This document shows positions 46,707-59,151 of a stretch of 64,000 nt of DNA, one piece after another (position 1 is the first letter of the stretch; each line of letters begins with the position of its first letter). Source of the stretch: Purpureocillium takamizusanense (Eukaryota > Ascomycota > Sordariomycetes > Hypocreales > Ophiocordycipitaceae); NCBI RefSeq assembly GCF_022605165.1, contig NC_063075.1, positions 1,550,001-1,614,000 on the forward strand, in the 5' to 3' direction. A program made the position numbers and the translations under genes. Below the pieces are notes generated by a model that saw only the letters and a program-made list of their open reading frames with translations, made no database searches and was not told the DNA's origin.

Positions 46707-48070
46707 AGGTACGCGACAGGACCGGACACGGGATCGCGCGTGGTTGTGTGTAAGCTCGGCAGCTGTCACAGAACAACAACTGCAGCTCCAAAAAGTCGAC
46801 CGATGCGGCAGGGCGCTGAGGCAGATGCAGCCGGCTGACAAAGCAGCGCTGGAGACGGGAGAGCTCTCTCTCTCCCTCTCTGTCAGTGGGCCGCGCTCCG
46901 CTCTGGGGCACCTACAGTATGCACAGGTGGATCCCGGGCATCTCTCAATGCCCGTCAATCACCCTCGGCGGCGGAGCCGGGTGGCCGTTTCGGTCTGCCC
47001 TCGGTGTCTTGCACCCATCCATCCGCCTGCTGCGCTACCCGCCCCTCGGTACCGTGGCAGCCTCGGCGCGGGAGCCGTAGGGCGCCGTTGGCAGTTGGAT
47101 GCACCGGTGGCCTGCAAAGCACTTCGGTTGCTGACTGATCCCGCCCCCCACGTACGAAGTACTTGCAATGGGGGGGGACAATGGCGGACTCGGCGCCTTT
47201 TGTCAGCCGACCGTCAGCGTCTTCAATCAAGAGCGCCGCACCGTTGCGCTGGGCCGCTGGGGCATTCGCCTCGAATTTTCAGGTACCTTGGTGCCTTTAG
47301 CAGCTGTAGGTCTCGGTCGCGTGTCGCCGAGATGTAGTGACACGCCGCACAGAGCATGCATGCTTCGTAGGGATCGTGCACGGCAGTTTCGGCGCGTGGC
47401 ATTCTTCTGGCGGTGCCCGGCCCCACCGCCGCCAGCAGCGGCGCTGACATGTGCTAGTGACGACGGGTTCTCTGCCGCCGCCATCGCTACCAAAAAGGCG
47501 TTCTAACCATGGAAGAGCCCCTTGACTGTCGGAGGCCGAGTTGGCCCGTACACCTGGGACCAGCGCCAGCGCCCGCACCCACCGCTGGGACCATGGCATG
47601 GCATGATGAGGCATGGGACTGCCTACTCGTAGTGGGCAAGGTAGTACTTGAACCGAATGCTCGCCGCCGCGCTTCCATCCTCCCTGTTTCCCCTGCTCGC
47701 ATTGCCACGATACTGCCTCTTGACACCGGCCGACTTGCATTGCGCAGCCGCATCAATAAGGTTTGGCCTCGCGTCGCCGCTGGTGTTTGCTCTTGCTGCC
47801 CCTCCATCCGGGCACGTAAAAAAGCCCGCCCGCCCGCCGCCGTTCGGTCCACGCCCGCCCCCAAAGGCCAGGGTCTTCTTCCCCCCTCCGAAATTCCATC
47901 CACATCCCGCCGGCCGAGACCGAAGCGAGACATCCATCTACGTTACTATCCATCCTTCTGCGTTCACGCATCGCACGACGACGACGAAACGAAACCCGCT
48001 GTCGGCGCCCGCATACCACGATACCAATTCCACGACGCCGCCGCCCGTCATCCCGCCCCGCTCCTCAACA
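46707..48070. other. Divergent promoter between COQ3 and RIB3
   Basis: 1.4 kb GC-rich shared promoter without recognisable gene. A GTACGAAGTACTT element lies at 47152-47164. Overlapping open frames at 47168-47506 and 47509-48126 on both strands are compositional. Confidence 0.5.
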
Positions 48071-48872
48071 ATGCCCGCCCCAATGATACCCCAGAGTCAA
48101 TTCGACTCCATCCCCGACGCCATTGAGGCTTTCCGTATGCCGAAGCCCTCCTTGCCCCCTTGCCCCGTGCCGCCGCCGCCGCCGCTCGTGCTCGGCTCTC
48201 GGCAGGAACAGCTGCTGACCATGAACCTTTCTCCCGACAGGACGGGGCGAGTTCCTCGTCGTCCTCGACGACCCGGGCCGTGAGAACGAGGCCGACCTCA
48301 TCATCGCCGCCCAGGACATCACCACCGAGCAGATGGCCTGGATGGTGCGCTACTCCTCAGGCCTCATTTGCGCCCCGATCAAGCCCGCCCGCGCCGATGC
48401 CCTCGACCTGCCGCCCATGGTCCGTGCCAGCCAGGACCCCCGTGGTACCGCCTACACAGTCTCCGTCGATGCCGCCGACGAGTCCGTCACCACCGGCATC
48501 AGCGCCCATGACCGCGCCCTCGTCTGCCGCGTCCTCGCCGACCCCACCTCCACCGCCACGAGCCTGCGCCGCCCCGGCCACGTCCTGCCGCTCCGCGCGC
48601 ACCCCGGCGGCGTGAGGGCCCGAATTGGCCACACCGAGGCCGCTGTGGAGTTCTGCCGCCTCGCCGGCAAGCACGCGGCCGCCGCCATCTGCGAAGTGGT
48701 CGAGGACGGCGACGAGGTCCCTGGCCGGGCAGTGCGCGCCGCCACCGACATGATGAGGGGAGAGGCATGCATTACCTTTGCGCGCAAGTGGGGCTTGAAG
48801 GTGTGCACAATCGCGGATCTCGTCGAGTACGTCGAGAAGACGGAGGGTAAGCTGGAGGTCAACGGCTCCTAG
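48071..48872 (+). CDS. RIB3: 3,4-dihydroxy-2-butanone-4-phosphate synthase
   Basis: Converts ribulose 5-phosphate to dihydroxybutanone phosphate and formate in riboflavin synthesis; cytosolic and Mg-dependent. Exons 48071-48134 and 48241-48872 give 231 residues, the normal length for the stand-alone enzyme. The junction rebuilds IEAFRRGEFLVVLDDPGREN. Active-site features are ENEADLIIAAQDITTEQMAW (acidic metal-binding loop), MVRYSSGLICAP, DRALVCRVLAD following a conserved TTGISAHD, PGHVLPLRAHPGGVRARIGH and HTEAAVEFCRLAG, and CEVVEDGDEV near the end. There is no fused GTP cyclohydrolase II domain, as in other fungi. VVD needs flavin, but adjacency is not close enough to imply linkage. Confidence 0.95.
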
Positions 48873-49564
48873 CTTTCAGGGTTGTCACCCGTACGACGAA
48901 TGGCGGTTTCAGAGCGGCGAGGGCGGGTGATGGTTTGCGGCAAGGAGCGGCGTTTTTGCGACAAAAATCTATACTCATCCTCCCTTTTGGGTTTGTAAAC
49001 GGCATTTGCTTCAGGGCATTCTTCTGGCATGGCTCGACAATCTGCAGTTCTTGGGTTGCTTAGATATTCCTAGTTGCCTTTCGGCGGGCTCATCCATCAT
49101 CTATGGATATTTGTCTGTCTGTATGCAATAGAACATCATTGGATAACACATCCGCTTTTGAGATGCCTGGTCCGACGACAGCTGTTCGCCTCCAGTGTCG
49201 CGTGCATTAGGAGTACTGAGGGATAGTTACTTCTGTTAGGTTAGATCATAGTCTGTCTCCCGCGTTCAGGTCGCACTTTGGATCTGACCGTTGCTTAAGA
49301 TGCGCTGGATTGTGACGTTCCTACGGGCAGGGCACTGATTAACATGTCGAGAGTTAATAGCCGTCTACAAACCCTCCCTTACTCCCTGTAGTACCATCAC
49401 ATGTTCATAGATGTTGATGCCATTCTCTGCTATTGATACAAGAGACGTGGACGTCCAGCGGCCAAATGTCCCAAAGGAAATATCAGGCACAGCGATCTGT
49501 CGCTGGCTAGAGGATTGATACACCTTTGTCACAAACAGCTTCCTTGGAGATACTCCCCCATTAC
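48873..49564. other. Convergent intergenic region
   Basis: 3' flanks of RIB3 (+) and the ataxin-10-like gene (-). AT-richer; no ORF or RNA recognised. Confidence 0.5.
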
Positions 49565-52562
49565 TTATGCCATGAAATCATCCTCAAGTGTGCTTCTCGA
49601 CGTAGCCGGTGGGGCACCGAGACTGAGCGAAGCCGCGCGATCCAAAAGGTCTGCATTCGGGTCCTTGGAGCCGCCGGCGTTTCTCGACGATAAGTCTTCC
49701 AAAGGTGGAGCCGTGTTCGACCGCACCTGAACTTTCACCTCACCCTGGATCCCATCAACTCGAATAGTTGACACTGTTGTGCCACCTGGTGGGGGCTTGA
49801 GGTTGGGCTGCGGCGCAAGGCTTACGAGCTCTCGAAAGAAGTTGTTAGCGGCCTCGCATCCATCCAGGAGCCATTTCAGACAAATCGTGACGCGCTCCTT
49901 TGCATACGGATTGTGATCATCATATGCGCAGCAGTTCAGCAGAGGCACGATGCCATTGTAGTTGACCATCTGCATCTGGACCTGCGAGTTGCCTGGGCTA
50001 CTCTGTCCTGTCGGCGGCTGCAGGAGACTGGCGATGATGGTAAAGATCTGGCCCTTGACGCCCGACCAAGGAAACTTATGGGCCGGCTCCTGCAGCGGTG
50101 GTGGGGGCGGTGAAGGGGGTATGCTATCGTCTGCGGCCGAGTACGGGCGCTCGACCATCGGATTGCTCGAATCGGTTTTCGTAGCCCGCTTGGGCAATTC
50201 AATGAGCGCCTTCTTCTGCACGCCCGCCTCGAGGCCACTCAAAATGGTGATGAGGTCGTAGACCGACTCCCATTCTATCAGCTTGGCCCTAGTATCGGCC
50301 ATCTCAGCAACGGTCGTCAAGAAGTCCAAGTACTGTGTCAATCCGTCTTTCGCTCTCTCCATGTCCCAGCTGTCAACGGGAAACTCCGCCGGGTCAATGT
50401 TTTGTTCCCGAATCTGGGCTTGCAAGTGCATCAAGGCCGCGCATTCGGGGACGATGCGGCTGCGGAAGAAACTGAAGAAGAAATGCAGCAATTTAATATC
50501 CCTAGTATTGTCCTTGGGCTCCTGACTCGTGGGGTTGCTGCTCCTGGCCCGAAACATGTGATTGACCAAGCGCAACAGGACGGTCTGGGCCGGAGATATG
50601 ATATCCTTGGGTATCCGCAGGGAGTTCCAGGCGTAGGGAATCAAAGCGCTGTGATGAAGCGCCTCGATGATTTGGGTAGTGACCTGAAAAATCAATGACT
50701 GCTCATCTTTGTCCCAGACGGCAATGAAAACGAGCAACTCTCGTAGTAGACTCTTTCCGCAGTCGAGTGCCAGGAACATTCGGCAGCGCGTCTTTTGCAA
50801 ATTTTCTCCTGCGCGTGTCAGGCCCGATCCCGCGTTGTCGAGGATACAGGACTTGACAATCATGTGAAGGGCTTCAATCTGCTTCGGATCCAGGATGTTC
50901 GGGACTTCGGTCAACAAGCCTGTCAACGGCCCCTCTCCGTAGGAGACGTCATCGTCGGCTTCGTCGTCATCCATCATGTCTTCGACATAGTCATGCGCAT
51001 AGTCGTGGTCGTGATCGTGGTCGTGATCGTGGTCGTGATCGTGATCGTGGTCATGATGGTGGTGGTGGTGGTGGTGATGGTGGTGCTCACATTCAATGTC
51101 ATGTTCTTGGGTATCGTGGTCATGCTCCTCCCCATGGTCGTGGTCGTCGTGATGGCACCCGTGGCATTCCGGGCAATGACAATGGTCATGGTCCAACAAA
51201 TCCTCATCGGCCGCCTCCGGAGGCGGTGAATGATCGCCCCGGTAAGAATGAGCATAGCGGTGGACAATGTTGGACTTGCATTGCTCGGTTCGGGACTGTG
51301 CAAACTCCACAGAGGGCATGCCCACAACCCATTCTTCGTAGTTGGGATCTCGGGCACGCAGCCACCAAGTGTCGATCTCTCTTGAGACCCGGCCGTACGC
51401 CCGGTCCTGCTCAAATTTATCCGTTTCATCCGGCTTCCAAACGGGGTTAATCTTCTCTGCGCCGTCGCTGACAGAGGCTGGCAAGTTGATAGAGTCATCG
51501 GGCATCCAGTTCCAGGCCAACGGGCGAATAGGCGCCAAATTTCCCGGGGGCTTGTGGGCGTGGTTCTGGGCATAGTCTTTGAGAAGCTGGCGGGCCGTAT
51601 CGCACATTCTAGAGTTGCGATCCAGCCAATGCTGGACTTGCTGCTTGGCCACTTCTGGTCGGAACCCTGAACCATCGCCCATGCCCTCATCGGGTCCCGA
51701 GTAACCACCATCGTCGTCATCAAAGAGCACGTCGAACCAAAAGGACATTTTGTTGCGGTCGTGCTTGGCAGTCCAGTTGTGCGCTTGCTGCAGCGAGGTC
51801 ACTAGCAGCTTCCTGTCTGCTAGATATTAGCAGGTCGTCCAAGCAGAGGAGGTTGTCAAGTTGCCACATACAAAGTTCGGTAATGTCGGCTAGCTTCAGC
51901 CGCTGAGCCTCGTCTAGGATCTCGCCATCGTAGCCCTTGCTCGTGACGTTGACGCAGAGGATGATGGTCTGATAGACCATCTGATCGAAGTGCACGGCGG
52001 CACAAATGTCTTGCGGGACCTCGGGCTCTGCGTTCACTAGCAAGTTCCTGGCAATGTGCATGAGCTTGATGAGTGTGCCCAGGTCCTCCTTGACGGAAGC
52101 ATGGTTCATGACGATCAGAGCTGTGCTCTCCTGGGGGGTGGCGCCCTTGTCTGGATCATTCAAGCTCGAAAGCGGGCCGACAGATCTAGTAGTCAGGCTT
52201 GGGATTGCGGCAGCAAAAATTCTCGTGAGCCATATCCATATTGCGACGTTGCGCGATAGGGCTTCGCTGCAGGCACTGGTCAGTGTCGAACCGTGAAGCG
52301 GTCGAGGGTCCGCATACCGAGCAGCGCGAAGTGTGTGTGTCTTCTCGAGGGTCTTTGAGATCATCGAGTTGACTCGAGCGGCCGTCAAAGGGCCCATGGG
52401 CGGAGACTGAGTGTAGTGACCCTCCAGGCAAATGAGAGCGGCCGAGAAGCATCGCTCCTCGATTGTCTCGCCCTGGCCATCGGGTGCTAAGGCGTCCTCA
52501 GGCGGGGCTGCATATTCCGCCAGGTGCGTCATCGCTTCTCGAGACGGGGCCTCGTCGGCCAT
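49565..52562 (-). CDS. Ataxin-10/CTR86-like protein with His-Asp tract
   Basis: Armadillo-like helical protein with a C-terminal ataxin-10 domain. Relatives include yeast Ctr86 (once linked to copper transport) and human ataxin-10 (cytokinesis, neuronal survival). Minus-strand exons 52562-51872 and 51816-49565 give 980 residues; the junction reads ITELYRKLLVTSLQQAHNWT. The ataxin-10 domain lies near 800-900 (YNGIVPLLNCCAYDDHNPYA, KERVTICLKWLLDGCEAANN). The region about 430-510 is an unusual metal-ligand-rich insert: a CHCPECHGCHHDDHDHGEEH cluster, eleven His in a row, then repeated His-Asp. The repeat is encoded by a GTGATCGTG-type microsatellite at about 51001-51090, so its length may vary between strains. 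Family assignment rests mainly on the C-terminal domain. Confidence 0.8.
51000..51092. repeat. Coding microsatellite for poly-His and His-Asp
   Basis: Repeats of GTGATCGTGGTC and GTGGTG on the plus strand are read on the minus strand as alternating His-Asp and a run of His within the ataxin-10-like gene. Confidence 0.85.
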
Positions 52563-53726
52563 GTCGTTGAGGAAAGCCTGACGAGCGAGGCAATTGAGGG
52601 TGATGCCTGTGCTAGGATGAGATATGGGTTGGTCGTGAAGCTTGCATGTTGGGCCTTGGCCTGCAAGCTTCCACGGGTTGAGGCCGCAAAAATTCTTAGT
52701 GTGGTTTCCGGGCAGTAAACCGACGCCAGGTGGCGGGCGGAACGGAGTCCAGGTTTGTCAGCACATGAAGTGGGCTCCAGCTGTTCGGGCGGGCGCCAGG
52801 CTCTCTCCACAGCGGCGCGCCGGCCAGCTGGCGGGCCATGTCCTGAGGTCCCGGAATGCCGCATTGCTTCTCACTTAGGCACCCTCATCTGGTGAGAAAT
52901 CTAGACGCGTGCATCAAACGTCGAAATTTGACTACTTAGCGGTTGAGCGAGGACGTTGACGCCTGCTGGAGACCCATTTGTCCCATGCAAGACGGGATCC
53001 CGGCAGGTGCGCATTCATGGATGGCTCCAGGCGTCGTGGGCTGCCGGGCACTGCCCGCCACCTCATAGAGTCGAGTACAGCGGCGCGGTAGTTAGAGAGC
53101 GCCTGCCCGAGCATGAGGCGCGCTGTGTAGCGACTGATTGTGGGGGCGCTCGTTGGCCCCCGTCTGAAGCGGGGGGCATCGACGGGCCCGGCTCTGGGAC
53201 ACCTCACCCACGTGCCTCGCCGCGTCTCCTCACCGAAGGCGAGGAAATGAGACGACGGCACGCAACGGGCGAATCCACTCTCGTCGCTTATCAGTGGCCG
53301 TCAATCGCATTCGAATGGCCATGCACGTGTCGGTTGGGAGCCAACCGCGGAGTGACCTCCCACTCGACAAATCGAAACGGTCGGCACTCGGTCCCTGGAG
53401 GTGGGTGGACGGACAGCCTTTAGTAGGTTAGCACTACTAAGGTAGCCAGCCAGCCCAGGTGCAATGCAGGTCTTCATCAGGTAATCGCGCTCCAGGGTCC
53501 CGAGTGCGTGCATGCGTGCGTGCGTGGCGCGCGCCCCTCCATGATGATGGCGGGGTATCCATCGTCCAGCACGACATTTTTTGGGGGTCTTACTACTCAC
53601 ACGCTGCCTCCCCTCGTTCGCTACCTCGAGACCACCTCAGAAAACTTCGTCGCGCCCATCGATTTCTTTGCTGAACACGACGCTGTAGTCTCGTTTGCTT
53701 CCGAGGATTCGCTGCGCTCGGTCACA
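52563..53726. other. Divergent promoter between ataxin-10-like and MTAP genes
   Basis: 1.2 kb shared upstream region. Contains a TAGTAGGTTAGCACTACTAAGGTAG motif at about 53421-53446. No gene supported. Confidence 0.5.
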
Positions 53727-54810
53727 ATGGCCACGCTTCCAACCACTTTCGACAGTAAAGTCCCCTTTGCTCGAAACCCGAGCACCGCAACCCTCCCCAT
53801 CGCCATGCAGCTCGCTCGATGCTGACCTCTTGGCTGGACAGAGCCCATCCATATCGCCGTCATTGGTGGTACGGGACTCGCGCATCTTGAGGGGTATGAG
53901 CCCGTGGCCGTCCTTAGCCCCGTCACGCCATGGGGCTCTCCTGCGTCACCCATCAGCATTCTCTCGCACAACGGTGTCAACATCGCTTTTCTTGCTCGGC
54001 ACGGCGTGCATCACCAATTCGCCCCACACGAGGTTCCCAATCGAGCCAACATTGCTGCCCTCCGACACATCGGCGTGCGCTGTGTGATTGCCTTCTCTGC
54101 TGTTGGTTCCCTGCAGGAAGAGATTAAGCCCATGGACTTCGTGGTTCCAGACCAGGTCATCGACCGAACCAAGGGCGTGCGACCCTTCACCTTTTTCGAA
54201 GGCGGTGTCGTCGGTCATGTTGGTTTCGCGGACCCATTCGACGCAGGCCTCGCTGCCGTGGTCAAGAGGTGTGCCGAGCACATGGAGGGAGAGGGTGTCG
54301 TCCTCCACGACAAAGGAACCGTGATCTGCATGGGTGAGTCCATCCACGCAGTGTCGGCATGCGAGAATACCACCTTCGAACTAGCATTGACAACTTTCCA
54401 CAGAGGGGCCCCAGTTCTCGACGCGCGCCGAATCCCACATGTACCGGTCATGGGGCGGCTCCGTCATCAACATGTCGACGCTCCCAGAGGCCAAGCTCGC
54501 GCGCGAAGCCGAGATGGCGTATCAGGTCATTGCCATGGCCACCGATTACGACTGTTGGCACTCGTTTGAGGACGTCAACGTCGAAATGGTTGGCAAGTAT
54601 ATGCAGGCCAATAGCAAGAATGCCAAGCGCCTTGTCGCCGGTGTCCTGGACCAGCTCGCGAAGCTTGACAACAGCGACTTGGTCATGGCGAAGCACTGGG
54701 CCGGCGCAAGCCAGGGAGCTGTCAAATTCATGACCAAGCCAGAAGGACGGGACCCCGAGGCCATGAAGAGAGTCGAATACCTCTTCCCCGAATTCTGGGA
54801 GGAGCCTTGA
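53727..54810 (+). CDS. MEU1: S-methyl-5'-thioadenosine phosphorylase
   Basis: Phosphorolyses methylthioadenosine to adenine and methylthioribose 1-phosphate in methionine salvage. Exons 53727-53754, 53842-54333 and 54404-54810 give 308 residues. The first exon encodes MATLPTTFD; the next begins KPIHIAVIGGTGLAHLEGY. Family 2 PNP/MTAP blocks are FLARHGVHHQFAPHEVPNRA, IGVRCVIAFSAVGSLQEEIK, DFVVPDQVIDRTKGVRPFTF and, across the second junction, VICMEGPQFSTRAESHMYRS and WGGSVINMSTLPEAKLAREA. MATDYDCW near residue 220 contains the Asp pair that sets specificity for the 6-amino base. Branch points are GCTGAC and TTGACAAC. The gene starts away from the ataxin-10-like gene, with which it shares a promoter region. 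Confidence 0.95.
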
Positions 54811-57800
54811 GTTTGGACTTGGCAAGACGGGTGGAAGAAAGCAGCGTGCAAGACAAATGAGTGACATATTCTCGGAGGCCTTATGGTGGCTATTTAGACA
54901 TCGTTTGTCCCGCATCTACTTCCAGCATATAGAGCAGACAGCGGGACGTGGAAACACGTCATGGCTACTCGGAATGAAGGCGTCGATGTTGGAGAAGAGA
55001 AAATGACCGACGGGGACGACACGACACCCTGGCTCATGCCGTCAAGTGGCAGCAACCAATGCAGGAGGGGCCTCCCTTACAGGCGTCTGCGGAAGCGAGT
55101 GGCATGGCATTCCAGTGAAACCTCGACTGGTCCGGGACAAGACGAAACCATGGGCTCCAGCGGCTGCGCTGTGTCACTTCACACGCCCCCATCACTACCG
55201 GTGTCACGGATAAGTCGTTGTGTTGCACAACCCGTGTCACCGTGTACTGCCCACCATGGGCGGGACCACTGCCGGCCCTATGAATAAGAAGATGGTGTGC
55301 TGCAAAAACAGGCTTCTGATCCCCAGATTCAGGCAAACAAGGTAATCACCTGTCGTGAAGACGATGGCGCTTTAGCCCGATATAGCTTGAGACGCGCCTT
55401 GGATCTCGCCCCAGGAGGGTCAGTTTGATTGCAGCCAAGGCAGCTGGCACCTTGCCATTGCATTATGACTGCGTTGTGAAACCAAACCTTCCAGGCGTCT
55501 GGTGCCAAACCCCCCTCCCTCCCCGTCGCTGTCAGTCTGTAGATCCGACTGTCTGCGCCCTTGGCTTCCAGCGCGGTAGTCGTGTCACTCTCACTGCAAC
55601 GCGCGTTCGGAAAGGGTTGACGCGTCCTTGCCGCAAAGCCCTTTGCGCACTCTTTCCGGAGACGAATGGGAGTGCCTCCCGACTCAGTCACGACAGCGTG
55701 TTCTGTTTCAACTAGCGGAGGGAGTGACAGCAGCCATCTTTCTCACGCACCGCTGCTGAGTTGGCGACCGTGCAACACCTGGTGTGATTCTCTTGCAACG
55801 TCGACCATCGACCTCGCGTTGGCTGAGAGTTAATTGGTCATGTCCCTTTGCATTTGCATTTTCTTTGAAATACTCTTGGACCATTCGAACTGCTTCGATA
55901 CTCTCAAGCTCAGACCCAGTCTGCATCACCGCGGCAACGCCTATAGCGAGTCTGCGCCCAAACTGTGTGAAGTCTCGTCATTCCTCAATCACTCTTTCCC
56001 CCGTTCTCTCAACCCGGGCGTACAACTCCGCCTCGTGGTTGTGCAACGTTTCGATTTAATATATAATGGCTGTGATACACGCATCACTGCAATCATACCC
56101 TTCCCTACTGGCCTGCGTTTCCCAGCCGTATTGGGCCAAGCAAGACATAAGCCATGTGTTAACCAATTGCTACGTCAAACTTTTGAGCGCCAGCTACCCT
56201 GCACCGACGCCCGACTGTTGAACCGGGGCGAGCCTAAATGTGTTGAAAAGACGGTATAGTGTCGCCGGCCTTTCCTCTCCTTGATGTCCCCCTTCCTTAT
56301 TACTCTCATTGTCTTCTCCATGACTATCTCTTCTTCTTTTTTTTTTTTTTGCTTCACCGGCCTTCAACTCCGCTGTGACCTTGAAGCTGGGTCAATAACA
56401 TTGTTGAAGCTATATGCCGGCCATTAGAGGAGTGCATCCTTTGACGGACGGCAGGGTGTCCCGCGAGTAGCTCCCAATGGCAAGCACTGAGTGACATCTC
56501 AAGATCCGGGGGAGGGGCATTCGGTGCCGGGAAGGAAAAATAACAGATTAGGGACCCTGCTTACCCGAAAGTGGCAGAAGTCGGGACTTGATCACCAACT
56601 TGATACGATCTGCTGATCGACAACGCCACGATCAAGGCGTCGCCATTAACTGCTCTCGAGGATGACGTATGTGCAATTTGCACGATGGCTTATCTCTCCT
56701 AAAGGCCCCTAAGCCTAAGAAGAGCGATTGGCCTACACAGCTAAGTAAAGTCTCTCCATGTCATTACACTATAATCGTCCTATCCAACGAATGAGGTACA
56801 ACTACGAAGCTGCTCCGCGACTTCAACTCCAAGCGAATCTGAACGGGGAGCTGTGGAATCTACATCATACAGTTGAGAACACCGGAGAAGGCTTCGGCAA
56901 CTCTCTGCCCAAAGTCGGCTAAGAAAAAGGAAATGACTCACGGCATTTTTTTTTGAGCCGAGGCAAGAAACAGGACCGTGAGGCAGTCGGCTTGGCGTCG
57001 ACAGCTGCCTCGCCTCGATACCTAGTGCAAAGGCCACGGGCGATCTGCCCCAACGTTTTGTGCCGGCTATGTGTGTGTTGAGTCTCGCCGCTGGAGACGG
57101 CACTTGGCGCCGCATGTTACGAAACGAAGTGGAAGTAAGATACGAACGATGGCGCGGTGGCCGGTCGAATGCGCCCAGTGCCCTGGGGCCGCCTGTCTGA
57201 CATGTCACATTTGCCCAAAGGAACCGTCTCCTGCGGGCGCACCATCCTGTTTTACATGGCGCCGCCGCCCACCCCGCCCGCCTGCACCTTTCACGTACTG
57301 GCCGCGGACCAGAACATGACGGAAAAGGCAGCCGCACCGTTCATGGTCAACCGGGGGAAAGATGAAGCTCTCGAATGCGCAGCAGTAGTAGTAGTAGTAG
57401 GCTTTTTTTTGGGGGCGAACTCACGGTGTGTGTGTGTTGCAAGTCAGGCGCTACTACTACTATTATGCATGTAGGGATCACATCAGAAAATATTCGCCGT
57501 AGACGCTGGACTAGTTGGTTACTTGGTACTACAGTCTACGTCCAGAGTAAGTAATACAAGGTACGAGACTAGCAGTTTGATATCAAGCACAAGCCTCGGG
57601 ACAGATCGTCTGTGCGATCCCGCGCTTGCTCGGTCCACCGGCAAGTAAGTACATACAGTACGTATGAGGAGGAGGACCATCTTGGAAAGCCGGATGCTGC
57701 AAGTGGAAGCCCGCGGCGGCGGCGGCCCGTGGGTGGGGGTGGGCGGCCAGCCGTGAACGATCGATGCATGGCCGGGCCATGCGTTGCGTGCTGTCTGTCC

Positions 57801-58923
57801 GGGGATACGATACATACCCACGCGTGCCAACCAACAAACAGCAACGAGGGTATACCGAGAAGCACAAGCTTGCGTAAGGTGACGTTGCTTTTTTCCCCCC
57901 CAATACCGACTAGCACAACCCCGGTCATGACCTTGCAGAAAGCGTAAAAAAAAAACAAAAGGAAAAAAAAAAGGTGAGGGGGATGGGTGACCGTTCACGG
58001 CACAAGGCATCGAAGGAGTAATATATGCGAACCGCTGCTGGGTTCAGTCAGTCCCAACACACGAAAGGAGAAGTACGATGCGCATCCAGCAGCTGAATGT
58101 CCCGGCCAAGACAACACTGCAGAACACCATCACCATCCGGCGCTTCATCAGCGACGGGTGGCTGAATGCAAAATGTCCTCTTCGCCGCCCAATGATCATC
58201 CGGATTATAATGTCCGGAGGCCAGGGTGCTGAGACGATGCAACCCCACCACGAACAGCGGTGGCTGAAGACGAACCGGGGGTGGTGGTGGTGGTGGTAAC
58301 CTGGGGCCCCAGGGTTTTTGCAACGGGGTCGTTCTCCCCCTCCCCTCCCTCCCTCCCCCATGCTTCCAAGGGGGAGGGGGGTTCCTGAAAGCATGGCCAA
58401 GGGGGGGGGTGTGCAGGTCCGTCCGCTCAGTCGGGCTGAGTGAGTTGAGAATCCGACTTGACTTGACTTGACGTGCGTCCGTCGTCGTCCATGGCATATG
58501 CAGCGCCAATGTTTCTATTCCAGCAAGGGCATGCCGGACGGACGACTTGGGCGATGGCGGCGGCGGCGGCGGCGGCGTTGTCACAACCCACTTCAGCACG
58601 GGTCCGGACGGGGCTACTATTGACTTGTATTGAATATATCGGACGAGAGTGTCCGCGGGCCATTGAGAGTACGGATTTAGTCAGACGCGGGCGCCGCGAA
58701 AACCGTTCTTGGCTGTGGCAGTAACATAGTACTATCATCAGCTCGTGCCTTCATCATCACCGACGGGGGCTCCACAGACGACCGGTTTGGTGCCATTACC
58801 TGGTCAATCCAAAGAGCCCCCCCCGGCTAGTCCTCGAGTAGCCGATTCCTGGCTATCTCGCGGGTGGTGGCGCCCTCGAGCCATCACTCCAGTGGAGACT
58901 TGCAGGACGCAGGGTACAGATTT

Positions 58924-58948
58924 CCTGCCTGCCTGCCTGCCTGCCTGC
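58924..58948. repeat. GCCT tetranucleotide tandem repeat
   Basis: About six CTGC/GCCT units in a row; the same unit on the opposite strand forms the CAGG array at 61369-61393. Confidence 0.8.
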
Positions 58949-59114
58949 GTGACGTTGAATTGCATGGCAGTCGATCCAGCACATAGTACATATCGAGCAT
59001 GTTCATAAGCTGTAGCACTTCTACCACTATGCGTATTTCCGTTGTTGCACATCGCGCCACGATTACATACGTGGTGCTCCGCGCCTGAGGTATCCCAGCG
59101 CTGCCTGGATAAAG

Positions 59115-59151
59115 CCCCCCCCCCCCTTCTTTTTTTTTGGGGGGGGGGGGG
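59115..59151. repeat. C12/T-rich/G13 homopolymer palindrome
   Basis: Twelve C, then a T-rich spacer of 12 bases, then thirteen G: a near-perfect inverted repeat able to form a C:G hairpin, a G-quadruplex or a triplex. Homopolymer lengths may be affected by sequencing. Confidence 0.7.
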
